A stretch of 39,702 bases of DNA from Hysterium pulicare CBS 123377 (taxonomy: Eukaryota; Ascomycota; Dothideomycetes; Hysteriales; Hysteriaceae), in contig AJFK01001057.1 of NCBI GenBank assembly GCA_000467715.1, positions 1 through 39,702 on the forward strand, in the 5' to 3' direction. Within the stretch, counting starts at the first letter, position 1. Each line of letters opens with the position of its first letter. This document shows, one piece after another, positions 32,186 to 39,702 of this stretch. A program made the translations under genes and the position numbers. The notes below the pieces were generated by a model. That model was not told the origin of the DNA. It worked only from the letters and a program-made list of their open reading frames with translations, and did no database searches.

Positions 32186-32412
32186 TTACTTAGGTCGCTT
32201 ATTTGAAGCTAAACCAAATCGAACACCTCGACGGTGAGAGGGATATGTGAAAAGAGAACAAACAAAATCATACACCTTGGGTTGCAGAGGCGACGGATGC
32301 TTAGAATTGGGGATCGACGTGAGCAGTGTAGAAATTGTGTAACGGAAATTCGGGGTTGCTTTCTTGGCAGCGACACGGTCTAAGTTTAGCGTAAATCTAG
32401 TGATTTCTGGAG

Positions 32413-32426
32413 TATATATATATAAT
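32413..32426 (+). promoter_or_regulatory. TATA element upstream of the tRNA gene
   Basis: A run of TA repeats ending TATAAT lies about 31 bases before the first base of the tRNA. Some fungi use such upstream TATA elements, together with the internal boxes, to place TFIIIB on tRNA genes. Confidence 0.5.
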
Positions 32427-32493
32427 AGTGCACAATAATCCTCAATCAGCATTACAGCATTGTTAGTTCAGTGGTAGAATATTTGCCTTCCAA

Positions 32494-32519
32494 ACGTTTG
32501 GATCTTCCCAACGTCGATA
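32494..32519 (+). other. Canonical tRNA intron in the anticodon loop, 26 nt
   Basis: It sits after position 37 or 38 of the tRNA (the border slides by one base), the standard site cut by the tRNA splicing endonuclease. Its TTTGGA word can pair with TCCAA of the anticodon loop, the usual anticodon-intron helix. Confidence 0.8.
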
Positions 32520-32527
32520 GCAAATGG

Positions 32528-32575
32528 GTACGTCGCACGATATCAGAGTTTAAGAATCTTGCTAACAAACAACAG
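32528..32575 (+). other. 48-nt GT-AG insertion in the tRNA variable loop
   Basis: It starts GTACGTCG, has GCTAAC with the branch A at 32565, and ends AACAG ten bases later. These features match the spliceosomal introns of neighbouring genes: NOP58 intron 2 also starts GTACGT, and lengths near 50 nt are usual here. Its removal rebuilds TGGC and a perfect T arm. The site is not one used by tRNA introns in fungi. Confidence 0.7.
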
Positions 32576-32603
32576 CTCGGGTTCGATTCCCGGACAATGC
32601 AAA

Positions 32604-32897
32604 ATGGTTTTTTTTGCACTCGTACTTGATATGGCCGCCGAATCTCATGTGCGACAATTATTTTGGGACTGGCTCAACTGGGACCGGAAATTGTACAAGA
32701 CATTGCTCGAAGCAAGCAATTTTAGGATCTTAGTGATGTCCGGGCCAACAGCCGAAGAGAGGATCCTGAAAGTATTTAGGATCGAGCTCCAGGATTTGAT
32801 TTTAAACTGTATTTCGGCTTGTGGTGACAGCCGCATTGATAAACGTTTATATCCGATCTTCAGTACTTCCGATGGGAGAAGACCTCGGAGACATTGA
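32604..32897 (+). CDS. Doubtful ORF downstream of the tRNA gene
   Basis: An ATG at 32604 opens 97 codons that look protein-like (VRQLFWDWLNWDRKLYKTLL) but match no family I can name. Its start overlaps the Pol III terminator, so a real gene would need another start, e.g. the ATG at 32631. It may be a gene fragment. Confidence 0.2.
   Translation: MVFFALVLDMAAESHVRQLFWDWLNWDRKLYKTLLEASNFRILVMSGPTAEERILKVFRIELQDLILNCISACGDSRIDKRLYPIFSTSDGRRPRRH
32608..32615 (+). terminator. RNA polymerase III terminator (T8)
   Basis: Eight T in a row on the coding strand, seven bases after the tRNA discriminator base, long enough for efficient Pol III release. Confidence 0.8.
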
Positions 32898-33200
32898 ACA
32901 CGCTGTAAAGATTAGCGGCACTTGAAATACGCCACATCATTACCAAACCTTGAAGACATCAGGCCTTTTCACCTCGAGTCCAGTTCAGCCACGACAACAC
33001 TTGCCCGTCAAGCTGCGCAAGGAAAGCGAGGAGAATCAAAGATGACGGTAGAGACGCTTTCGCTAGGGCTACAGGTATGGCTCATTCGGAAGGGCTCTAC
33101 AGACGTCGAAGACGTGAAGTAGCTAGAAGAGACTGCTGGGTCGCTTTCGCAATGACTGCTAATGTTACTGCAATGCCCTCGAGGCGCCCGGCAAACGATA
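32898..33200. other. Short interval, possible upstream exon
   Basis: A 66-codon plus-strand ORF at 32922-33122 is the only open frame. It could belong to the gene ending at 33702, but no convincing splice join was found. Confidence 0.3.
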
Positions 33201-33702
33201 TTGAAGACATTTACCCCGTCTAAATCCATCTAATGGAGCAAAACACAAATACGATTCCTTTGACAAAGACACTTTCGAAGCAACCAAGCGCTACTGTGAT
33301 AGGCTACTTGCTAAACATCAAGCAATGTTCGGTACGCAGAAGGATAATATAGTGACTGCGGAGATGGAGTCGCCCTTGGCTTCCACGCGTGGCCCCACGC
33401 CTCTAGGATTAGGCCACCATTTTCCTTCGTTATTACCCAACGGCCAGTCAAAGCTGACCCCTGCAAAGAACTCTCGCAAAGACTCGCAGATCACGCAAGT
33501 GAAGTGGAAAATGGAGAGTAAGAAATTTGAAGGCAAAAAGTACTCATTCATTGTGCCAAATGGTGCAACTAAATTGCATCTCAGACATATTTTAGTTAGG
33601 ACATGCCGAATATCATTCCCAAATGATCGTGATACCGGAAACGATGGAGTGTTCATCATGATCGAGACAGGGGTCGAGACAGGCGATGACGGACTGTGCT
33701 GA
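33201..33702 (+). CDS. Hypothetical protein, 5' end unresolved
   Basis: Unrecognised. A frame is open from about 33203 to the stop at 33702, giving about 165 codons; the first ATG is at 33325 (125 codons). The codons before that ATG look coding too (FDKDTFEATKRYCDRLLAKH), so an upstream exon is likely. An AG near 33206 could be its acceptor. The product is hydrophilic, with a basic middle (VKWKMESKKFEGKKYSFIVP) and no signal peptide or membrane helix. Function cannot be guessed. Confidence 0.35.
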
Positions 33703-34043
33703 GGTATGATGAGGTCGGTGAAGAGGGTGATGACCATCAACATTCAAGTTTGCGGTGTGCATGTATGGCTGCGATGTAGGAAAGGCAGTCACGCTCACAG
33801 GAAGTCTGTGTGTTGTCAGGTAAGATGACGGGTGACAAATGTAGATAGAATGGTTTTCATGAATGGAATGGGAAAGACCATCTCTTAGTTTGCCGTACCA
33901 GTTGTACGTGAAAACTACAGATATTAGCAAAGTTTCAACAAACGTGCTTTCATACCACAGATAAGAATGCGGAGACATCTCTTTCAACCGATGCAGTACC
34001 AGATCTCAGGTTCTCTTTAGAGAACACTCCACCCCATATTGTC
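33703..34043. other. Intergenic, 340 bases
   Basis: It holds the 3' side of the hypothetical ORF and the leader of the coiled-coil gene. Nothing specific seen. Confidence 0.5.
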
Positions 34044-34676
34044 ATGTCTCACAAACTCAACCCCCAAGCCGAATCCTTTACTCCGCAGTCACTGGATAAG
34101 ACATATCCCATACTGCCTAATGCTCAACTTGAGTCCACGCAAGGAGAATCCTCTGTCGCATCACCAAGTAAGGAGATACACGACTCTGCAAATCAACGCA
34201 CTCAACGCACAGTTGAAGAAGAACGCCAATACCAGGCCACGCTCGATCGAGTTCTCTTCGACCAACCGTCTACATCCGATACGGAAAGACATACCTCTGT
34301 TATTCCTAACGGTGAATCAACATTATTGGATTCAGTACCTTCGTATCAGCAGCTTGTTGAAGGAGATGTCGAGGTTTCCGCCACTGAGCTGGGCAATGTT
34401 CCAAATGATTCTGCGACGGACTTCAACGCGGAGATTGCGAGACTATTGGCGGCTAAGGATAAGGCTAAGGACAAGGAATGTGAAGAGGAGAAGAAGAAGT
34501 TGATGGAAAAGATCGGAGAACTAGAAGATGAGGTGAAAAAGAAGCAAAAGCAGCTTGAGGATGTGACCGATAAGTTGGAGGCGCTCAAGCGTCGAGTTGA
34601 CAATAAAATCGATCGTATTATTTCAGAAATCGATGTGAACATGGAGATCAATCGCGGTAGGTATAAGGGTCTATGA
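34044..34676 (+). CDS. Coiled-coil protein of unknown function, 210 residues
   Basis: Intronless ORF starting at an ATG after a C/A-rich leader (CCATATTGTCATG). The first 125 residues are hydrophilic, rich in Ser, Gln, Thr and Pro, and probably disordered. Residues about 128-200 form a long charged helix (KKKLMEKIGELEDEVKKKQK, then QLEDVTDKLEALKRRV) with leucine/isoleucine heptads, so a coiled coil and a dimer or oligomer are likely. No nuclear localisation, zinc or enzyme motif stands out. The second copy of the dispersed repeat begins 95 bases after its stop and may be part of its 3' UTR. Confidence 0.5.
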   Translation: MSHKLNPQAESFTPQSLDKTYPILPNAQLESTQGESSVASPSKEIHDSANQRTQRTVEEERQYQATLDRVLFDQPSTSDTERHTSVIPNGESTLLDSVPSYQQLVEGDVEVSATELGNVPNDSATDFNAEIARLLAAKDKAKDKECEEEKKKLMEKIGELEDEVKKKQKQLEDVTDKLEALKRRVDNKIDRIISEIDVNMEINRGRYKGL

Positions 34677-35281
34677 AGAGTAAATGGGGAAGAAGATGAT
34701 GGGAGTTGTTGGAGTGGGTAGAGGTATCAATGATGACGAAGGTGTTGACTGGAGGAGGCAATAGGTCACGATGGGTGTCGTTATTTGTTGTACCGTGACC
34801 TCTTTTGACAATATAAGTCTAAAAGAATTTTGTTTTGTTTATCATTTTGCGACTAATCTTAAGGATAGGGATTTGCTTTTGTACTCTTTCCATAGTCTAC
34901 TCAGTTTTGTAAGCTGGTAGTAAAGAAGTTGGTAGGGAAGACCCACTCTCCGAAAACGACAAAATATGATACCCCTTGTAGTACAAACTTGAGCAATATT
35001 CTTTCAAGCGATAATCATATTAACGGCGAAATTGTGCTTCTTCAAGATTGCGAAGCCATTGGAAGTGGATTCAAGAAGGGGACGAGGTTTGATGGTGTTC
35101 TTTCGCGTAGTCCACCTACCTATATCTAACCACTTGAGGTGGAGCATTACCAGTTGCAGAGTAAATTACCAATAAAACAGCATTTGCCACGCCGGCAGCC
35201 CACGCTTCCATCACCCACTACCCTGCCTCACGACTTGCATCTCACTTTCTTTTGAAAGTATTCCGCATCCGAACAAGCTTG
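34677..35281. other. Intergenic, 600 bases, with repeat copy 2
   Basis: Contains the second repeat copy and then the promoter side of the F-box/LRR gene. A 66-codon ORF at 34929-35129 is taken as chance. Confidence 0.5.
34771..34976 (+). repeat. Dispersed repeat, copy 2
   Basis: Aligns end to end with 28499-28703, same strand, 6.3 kb apart. It ends about 305 bases before the F-box/LRR gene at 35282. It is more AT-rich than copy 1, with several differences of the C-to-T kind but others too, so directional mutation is not proven. Confidence 0.75.
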
Positions 35282-36806
35282 ATGGCGACTGAAACTCCCT
35301 CCAGCCTCCTTTTGTTGGCGGACGAGCTTCTTCTTGCAATCATCGAACAAATTGACTCAACGTCATCTCTATGTTCTCTCGCACGCGCCTGCTCACGTTT
35401 ACAGGGCCTTGCTGAAGCATTCATCTACAAATCAGTTTTTGTCAGGACGGGAGATACTGCTCAAAGCTTACTCAAAGCTGTATTGGGGCGGCCGGAACGC
35501 CTTTGCTCCATCCATTCTCTGGCGGTTCGATACGTTTACGAGCATGAGGATGGAATCGAATGCTTGAACTGCGTCATGGAAGATTTACGAAATCTACGCC
35601 ATCTCATTGTCGAGTCTCCATGTCCTAACAACAGCCCATGGAGGGGCAGAGAGATTGCTTGGCATAGCGAGTGTAGGGTTGACTATAATTCGCTGTTTAT
35701 AGATGCTATAGGGAGTTTGTCCAAGAATCCTTTGGTGCTCCCAATGCTCCAATCTTGTAGGTGTCTTGATGACCAGATTAGGTGAACACACTGACTCTTA
35801 AACAGTAACGCTACATGCTCATGGTGATGAAAACGATAAATTTGGCTTCGGCCGCACTTCATTCGTGTTCCTTCATCCAACGCTCCGGCATCTCACCATA
35901 TCTTGTGCCGATATTACGGACGACTTCTTCACTGTAGCGGCAAATGAGCTTAGAACGGTCGAATCAACGCCCTTGACTTCACTGACATTTGTCGAATGTA
36001 ATATCTCACCATGGGCACTCGTCGCCATCATGAGCATTCCCAAGGCACTGGAGAGGGTTTCCATTGGCGAACGACTCTATGATTTCCACCCTTCTCCAAC
36101 TGATCCGCTGGGAGACTATCCAAATGTTTTTATGTTGGCGCTTCAAAAGCAGCAGCATTCCCTCGAGTACATCAAACATGTTAAAAGTGTATTCAGGACC
36201 ACAGATGTAGGCCCTCTGTCGGGCGATGTCCGACTCACTTCCTTCAGCAAGCTTCGAGTCCTGCATCTAGCGTTTAGTTCCGTTCTTCAGAACTATCTGG
36301 ACTGGACGGACTCCTCGGATTCTGTGGATACTGTAATCCTAGAGTCTTTTTACGGACTTTTCACATCGACAATGCTGCAGGGCACACCCTTCGATGTAAA
36401 AAGCTTGGAATGGAATAGAATAAGAGAGCTCGCGCTCAACAACATTCCAAGAAGATGTGAGCTTGAGATAATTCTTACTCACATTAGCGGTTGCCTTAGT
36501 CTATCATATTTCCCGATGCTATACAACACACGCGAGCAACGGGACCAAGTCTATGCCATTGCGCAACCACTCGAGCAGCGAGGCTCACATCTCCGCATCT
36601 ACGCCGAGTATTTCCCGCAAGCCACATACATTCCTCCATACCTCTACGGCGAGCAGGAACCACAGCAGGTGAAGGTATATGATTCAGAGAGGTTTTATCA
36701 TTTCTACAATACCAACTACCAGGCCCAAGATGACGATAACTACGGAAAAGAGGAGAAGCATCTAGTCGACGATGGGAATGCAATACCTGGTGATTTCCAG
36801 TTTTAA
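35282..36806 (+). CDS. F-box protein with LRR-like region, 491 residues
   Basis: Two exons, 35282-35756 and 35806-36806, joined by a 49-nt phase-1 intron (GTAGGT donor, CTGAC branch, AACAG acceptor). The join yields LQS-LTLHAHGDENDKFGFG, a natural continuation, whereas reading through gives a stop after eight codons. The F-box is at about residues 9-50 (LLLADELLLAIIEQI, then LCSLARACSRLQGLAEAFIY). The rest has irregular leucine-rich repeats of the fungal type, such as LHPTLRHLTISCADI, TSLTFVECNIS and LRVLHLAFSSV. These F-box/LRR proteins are thought to be SCF ubiquitin ligase adaptors; the target is unknown. The start at 35282 is the first ATG in frame and directly precedes the F-box. Confidence 0.85.
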
Positions 36807-36985
36807 ACGAATGACCAAAGCTAAAATCCTTTCTCGGACTTGTAGCTCATGAACGAGTCATCGAGAGAACTTCGCGTGTGGAAAATTGCCGCTCGACTAA
36901 CCGCCAAAGAGCACCTCACCAGCCTTTTTTTTTACCTTGTTTCCAACCTCCCATCTTATTACCAAACTCATCTTTCCCACTTCTC

Positions 36986-37372
36986 TCACCGCTCATCCGG
37001 GCTCCTCCTTGTCCGCCTTCGCCTCGGGGTCCCCATCTTTTCACTCCTCAGTGGAATTAGATCCTTTAGAAACATCTTCATAGAACCCCCCAGAGTCGTA
37101 AACATATTCGTTATCCATTTAGTCTCTCTTTCGAGTTCCTCGATACGTTCCTCGAGCTCTTCCACTCTTTGTCTCAAGGAGCTGTTCATCTCATCGTGGC
37201 ATCCACTCTTTGCGTCCTTCCATTTCCGATTTCCTCGATAGTTGGGCTGCTGTTGGGGGTATGGCGCATCTTGAAAGTCTTCATAATAAGCGTTGTGGGG
37301 TTCGGCGTACTCGTTCATGGGTTGGAAGGGGATCATACTCGATTCTACGAGGTAGGCGTTTGGGTGGTACAT
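36986..37372 (-). CDS. Small coiled-coil protein, 128 residues, hypothetical
   Basis: Unrecognised. The N-terminal half is rich in Tyr, Pro, Gln and Asn (PYPQQQPNYRGNRKW). The middle is a short coiled coil (LRQRVEELEERIEELERETK), and the end is very basic (RRRRTRRSP). An upstream C/T-rich stretch looks like a leader, and an AG just before the ATG leaves open that this is a second exon. The regular heptads and good start make it more likely than chance. Confidence 0.4.
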   Translation of the reverse strand: MYHPNAYLVESSMIPFQPMNEYAEPHNAYYEDFQDAPYPQQQPNYRGNRKWKDAKSGCHDEMNSSLRQRVEELEERIEELERETKWITNMFTTLGGSMKMFLKDLIPLRSEKMGTPRRRRTRRSPDER

Positions 37373-37890
37373 CTTGCTTTGGGTTGGAAAAGGGAGGCAA
37401 GGGAAGAGATGGAGAGTGGTGCATTTTTAGAGAGGTTACATTAGTGCAATTGTTTGCTCGAACGCGGGTTTGATGTGTCACGCGTCTCGGTGATCGGGAA
37501 ATACGCGTGATCTCTGCTCCTCATGTGCTAATGCTTCTTTGAAGGATTTGAGCAATCATGTTTCAGTATTCTCACTAACATATATCCGTCTACAGAAATA
37601 CTGGTGTCACAATTTTTCGTTTCCCGAAGTTCGGTCTAGGTCTTCCAACTTCGTTACTATTAACCCACAAAGCCGATTTGGACTTGGGGAAAGGCAACAA
37701 AGCAAGTTTCGCTCCTCAAGGTAAATGGAAACTAGCCAATAAGACTTATCTTGACATTGATGAGACTTGTACAACCTATCTTGTCCTAGCCTAGCGCTCA
37801 TCATGCTCTGGCTGGGGCAATAACCTTTTCGTCTACTCAGACTCTCCTTCATACCCCAGCATGTCACCATTAGACCTTTTCTACCCTCTA
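37373..37890. other. Intergenic, about 520 bases
   Basis: Promoter side of the small coiled-coil gene and 3' side of the next minus-strand gene. Short ORFs only. Confidence 0.5.
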
Positions 37891-39003
37891 TTATCCATCA
37901 TCTTCCTTAAGTACACTTTCCGCTACACTAGCACTCAAAATTTCACCTTTCGCTTCCTGATCCCGTCTCCGTTTCGCAGTTTGATGGCGTCTATCAACGC
38001 CGAACCTATCCAGACGAACTTTTCTATGCCGACGAGTAGCACCTGAACCTCCTTTCTTACTCTGAGGCACTGTTTCAATGAGGAGATTGGTCGGCGTCCT
38101 GTAACTACCATTTACAAATGAGTTGTTGCTTGCAGGTAGCTTTGGTCTAGCAGCGTGCTGGAGATACGAGGAGGGCGAAAGTTGTTGAGATGCTTGGAAA
38201 GAGGTAGCTTCATTCTTGTTGAATGGGTACGGTACCGTATTCGGCATATTGCGTCCCATAACTGTCTCTTCCCTCGGCGGAACAGGAGGTAGCTTGTCTT
38301 CCGACCACAATTCCCTGAATCTGCTCTTCTTGGGCGAGATGGGGCGGGAATATCTGCTGAAGGGAGAAAGTTCCTCTTTGTTAAGTGAAGAGTGAATGTG
38401 GTAGTTAATGGCGTGACTAGCCTTTGCTGTTGGTGTTGGTGGCTGCTGCTGTATATGCCTTGACATATCACTCACATGAACTAATCCTTCCAGTCTCTCC
38501 TCCATATTTCTGGCGTCTTCATCGTCTCCCTTACTCTGCTTCATCAGATGCCCACGAGTCATTTTGGCGGAATCAGAGCTTACTTCTCCAGCCATCTTCT
38601 TGGGATCTGCAGCAGTAAAGTTGGGACCACTGTGATATGAGCGAGATGAAAACATATGCCGCGCCTTGAGTTCTCCACCCAGAAGCCCAGGGTATTCCGG
38701 AAGTGAGGAGTTTACGCCCGGGGACACGGTAAGAGCTGGTTCTATTCTAGAATTATCGGCTTCTTGAATCCCCGTATAGACTTTGTTAGCGCGCCATGTT
38801 GCATGAAAGTGCCGTTCACGAAGTTCCTGGATTCTCTCTATCTCTCGAGACTCTTCCGATCTTGAGGATAGTAGTGTCTGTGTCGAAGATAGCGGATGAG
38901 GGGCTTTGAAGTTGGGATATGGCTTCCTCATCATAGCATTTGCTGGAAAGAAAGTCGGGTGCTGGGAAGGTTGCGGGCCGGGGGGCGAACCGTCTTCGTT
39001 CAT
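37891..39003 (-). CDS. Disordered hypothetical protein, 370 residues
   Basis: Intronless ORF, not recognised. It is rich in Pro, Ser, Arg and Lys, with short motifs such as KLPPVPPREE (a class of proline motif that SH3 domains bind) and FSRYSRPISPKKSRFRELW. Near the C-terminus is a strongly basic stretch (RRHRKVRLDRFGVDRRHQTA) that could be a nuclear localisation signal. There is no signal peptide, membrane helix or enzyme motif. A single long frame with an ATG at 39003 and no competing long frame supports it being real. Intrinsically disordered scaffold or regulator would be a guess. Confidence 0.55.
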   Translation of the reverse strand: MNEDGSPPGPQPSQHPTFFPANAMMRKPYPNFKAPHPLSSTQTLLSSRSEESREIERIQELRERHFHATWRANKVYTGIQEADNSRIEPALTVSPGVNSSLPEYPGLLGGELKARHMFSSRSYHSGPNFTAADPKKMAGEVSSDSAKMTRGHLMKQSKGDDEDARNMEERLEGLVHVSDMSRHIQQQPPTPTAKASHAINYHIHSSLNKEELSPFSRYSRPISPKKSRFRELWSEDKLPPVPPREETVMGRNMPNTVPYPFNKNEATSFQASQQLSPSSYLQHAARPKLPASNNSFVNGSYRTPTNLLIETVPQSKKGGSGATRRHRKVRLDRFGVDRRHQTAKRRRDQEAKGEILSASVAESVLKEDDG

Positions 39004-39702
39004 GTTTTGAGAATTGGGTTGTAGTTGTAGCCCAGTTCGGCGGTTGGCAACGACAAATTTATGAAGTATTTGTGGCGTTTGGTACTCTCTATGCTCTTTA
39101 AAGGCCTTGCTACCCGGACTGCGCAGGTGAATAGCTCAGGACTAAATCCTTCGAAGAAGTTCTACCTGTGACCTCCGTTCACTTTCACGTGACATCCACG
39201 GAGCTTCTCCATTCCAAAATTCTCTGCGTGTGTTTGGATAATATCTCATCTATCCAGAGGATTGGAGCTACTGTCGCCACTACAGAAGAGAGAAGAAAGC
39301 TCAGCGGCTCCGGGAAAGAAGTTACAAGATAAACGGGGTTGAATTAGTCTTGAGGGAACATACATTCAGGGATAAGGTAATGATATATTTCCCATTTTCT
39401 AACATGCCGAATCAGACAAATAAGCTCCTGACACCAGGAACTATTCTCCAAGCTGAAGCATACTTCAACCGAATCTCTGATGGCAACTGAAAAAGCCCAG
39501 CTATACATACCATCTGCATACTAAGGTATAGATATCCCCCTGTATTGTACCGTATCCTTATACACCTCTAATAATCCACTAACGATGTCTTTGATCCATA
39601 CCATCTTACCACCCAGTTATCCAACAGCTTAGAACCCTCTCACCTCCATCCCCTACCCCTACCCCTACCCCTTCCACCCCTCCCAACACTCCTCCCCCTC
39701 CC
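39004..39702. other. Intergenic to window edge
   Basis: Promoter side of the disordered-protein gene, no other ORF of note. The last 60 bases are C-rich and contain the CCCCTA repeat listed separately. Confidence 0.5.
39650..39671. repeat. (CCCCTA)n short tandem repeat, G-quadruplex candidate on minus strand
   Basis: Three CCCCTA units and a final CCCC. On the minus strand there are four G4 runs separated by TA, a textbook intramolecular G-quadruplex pattern. It resembles but is not the usual fungal telomere unit (TTAGGG). Confidence 0.7.

Larger units (their letters stand above)
31438..32456. other. Intergenic, 1 kb, with AT-rich island
   Basis: No supported gene. The left part is the leader and promoter side of the hypothetical gene ending at 30928. 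The right part has an AT-rich island (listed separately) and then the TATA box of the tRNA gene. A minus-strand 88-codon ORF at 32452-32186 is taken as chance. Confidence 0.5.
32457..32601 (+). tRNA. tRNA-Gly (anticodon UCC), with two interruptions
   Basis: With 93-118 (or 94-119) of 325xx numbering removed, i.e. about 32494-32519, and 32528-32575 removed, a perfect 71-base glycine tRNA remains. Acceptor GCATTGT pairs with ACAATGC, followed by discriminator A. The D stem is GTTC/GAAT. The anticodon stem TTTGC/GCAAA closes the loop CTTCCAA, with anticodon TCC. The variable loop is TGGC. The T stem TCGGG/CCCGG closes TTCGATT. The A box (TAGTTCAGTGG, 32464-32474) and B box (GGTTCGATTCC, 32580-32590) are intact, though about 75 bases further apart than normal. 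A TATA element lies upstream and a T8 terminator follows within seven bases. Gly-UCC reads GGA (and by wobble GGG) codons. The perfect stems argue for a used gene rather than a pseudogene. Confidence 0.85.

Noticed and set aside
32494-32519. Treating both tRNA insertions as one large intron
   Set aside because: GCAAATGG between them is needed for the anticodon stem and variable loop and pairs perfectly, so there are two separate segments.
32457-32601. Reading the tRNA as a type II tRNA with a long variable arm
   Set aside because: Glycine tRNAs have short variable loops, the 48 nt form no clear stem, and removing exactly the GT-AG segment restores a standard tRNA.
32604-32900. Phosphoglucomutase fragment suggested by WLNWDR
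   Set aside because: Only a few residues match and the family's catalytic region is absent; too weak to name.
39650-39671. True telomere end
   Set aside because: Only three units, of CCCCTA and not CCCTAA, with unrelated C-rich sequence after it.

Overview
This is a nuclear window from a filamentous ascomycete (Pezizomycotina). Genes are split by many short GT-AG introns, mostly 45-110 nt, with CTAAC/CTGAC-type branch sites. Accessory families typical of these fungi are present: a HET-domain gene, F-box genes, retropepsin-like proteins and a small secreted protein. I infer Leotiomycetes, probably Helotiales, from gene style; nothing in the sequence proves it.

Layout. 1-5 kb: accessory region with two minus-strand genes carrying a retropepsin-like domain. 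5.9-9.6 kb: a RING-finger gene and a HET gene, both plus strand. 10.0-10.6 kb: a small secreted protein, minus. 11.5-16.6 kb: a housekeeping block with Arp10 (minus) divergent from NOP58 (plus, five exons), and NOP58 convergent with Pol III subunit RPC9 (minus, three exons). 16.6-20.1 kb: 3.5 kb with no gene I can support, ending in a possible Cys-rich mini-peptide gene. 20.5-27.9 kb: second housekeeping block, with cytosolic leucyl-tRNA synthetase (minus, seven exons, one of 16 nt), a DET1-like histidine phosphatase (minus, four exons) and, divergent from it, a PRKRIP1-like splicing factor (plus). 28-39.7 kb: accessory region with two F-box genes, a diverged 205-bp repeat upstream of each, several unrecognised ORFs, an AT-rich island, one tRNA gene, and a G-rich tract at the right edge.

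The most unusual object is the tRNA-Gly(UCC) gene at 32457-32601. Its mature parts pair perfectly, but they are interrupted twice. One break is a 26-nt intron in the anticodon loop, of the ordinary tRNA type. The other is 48 nt in the variable loop and looks like one of this genome's spliceosomal introns: it starts GTACGT, has a GCTAAC branch site and ends in CAG. The gene keeps its A box, B box, upstream TATA and an 8-T terminator. If real, it is a tRNA needing two different splicing machineries.

The housekeeping genes fall on shared themes (rRNA/snoRNP assembly, Pol III, tRNA charging, splicing), but they are separate monocistronic units, not an operon. Exon joins were built by eye from frame, splice motifs and family resemblance. 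Gene families were recognised from memory of conserved motifs, with no database search.
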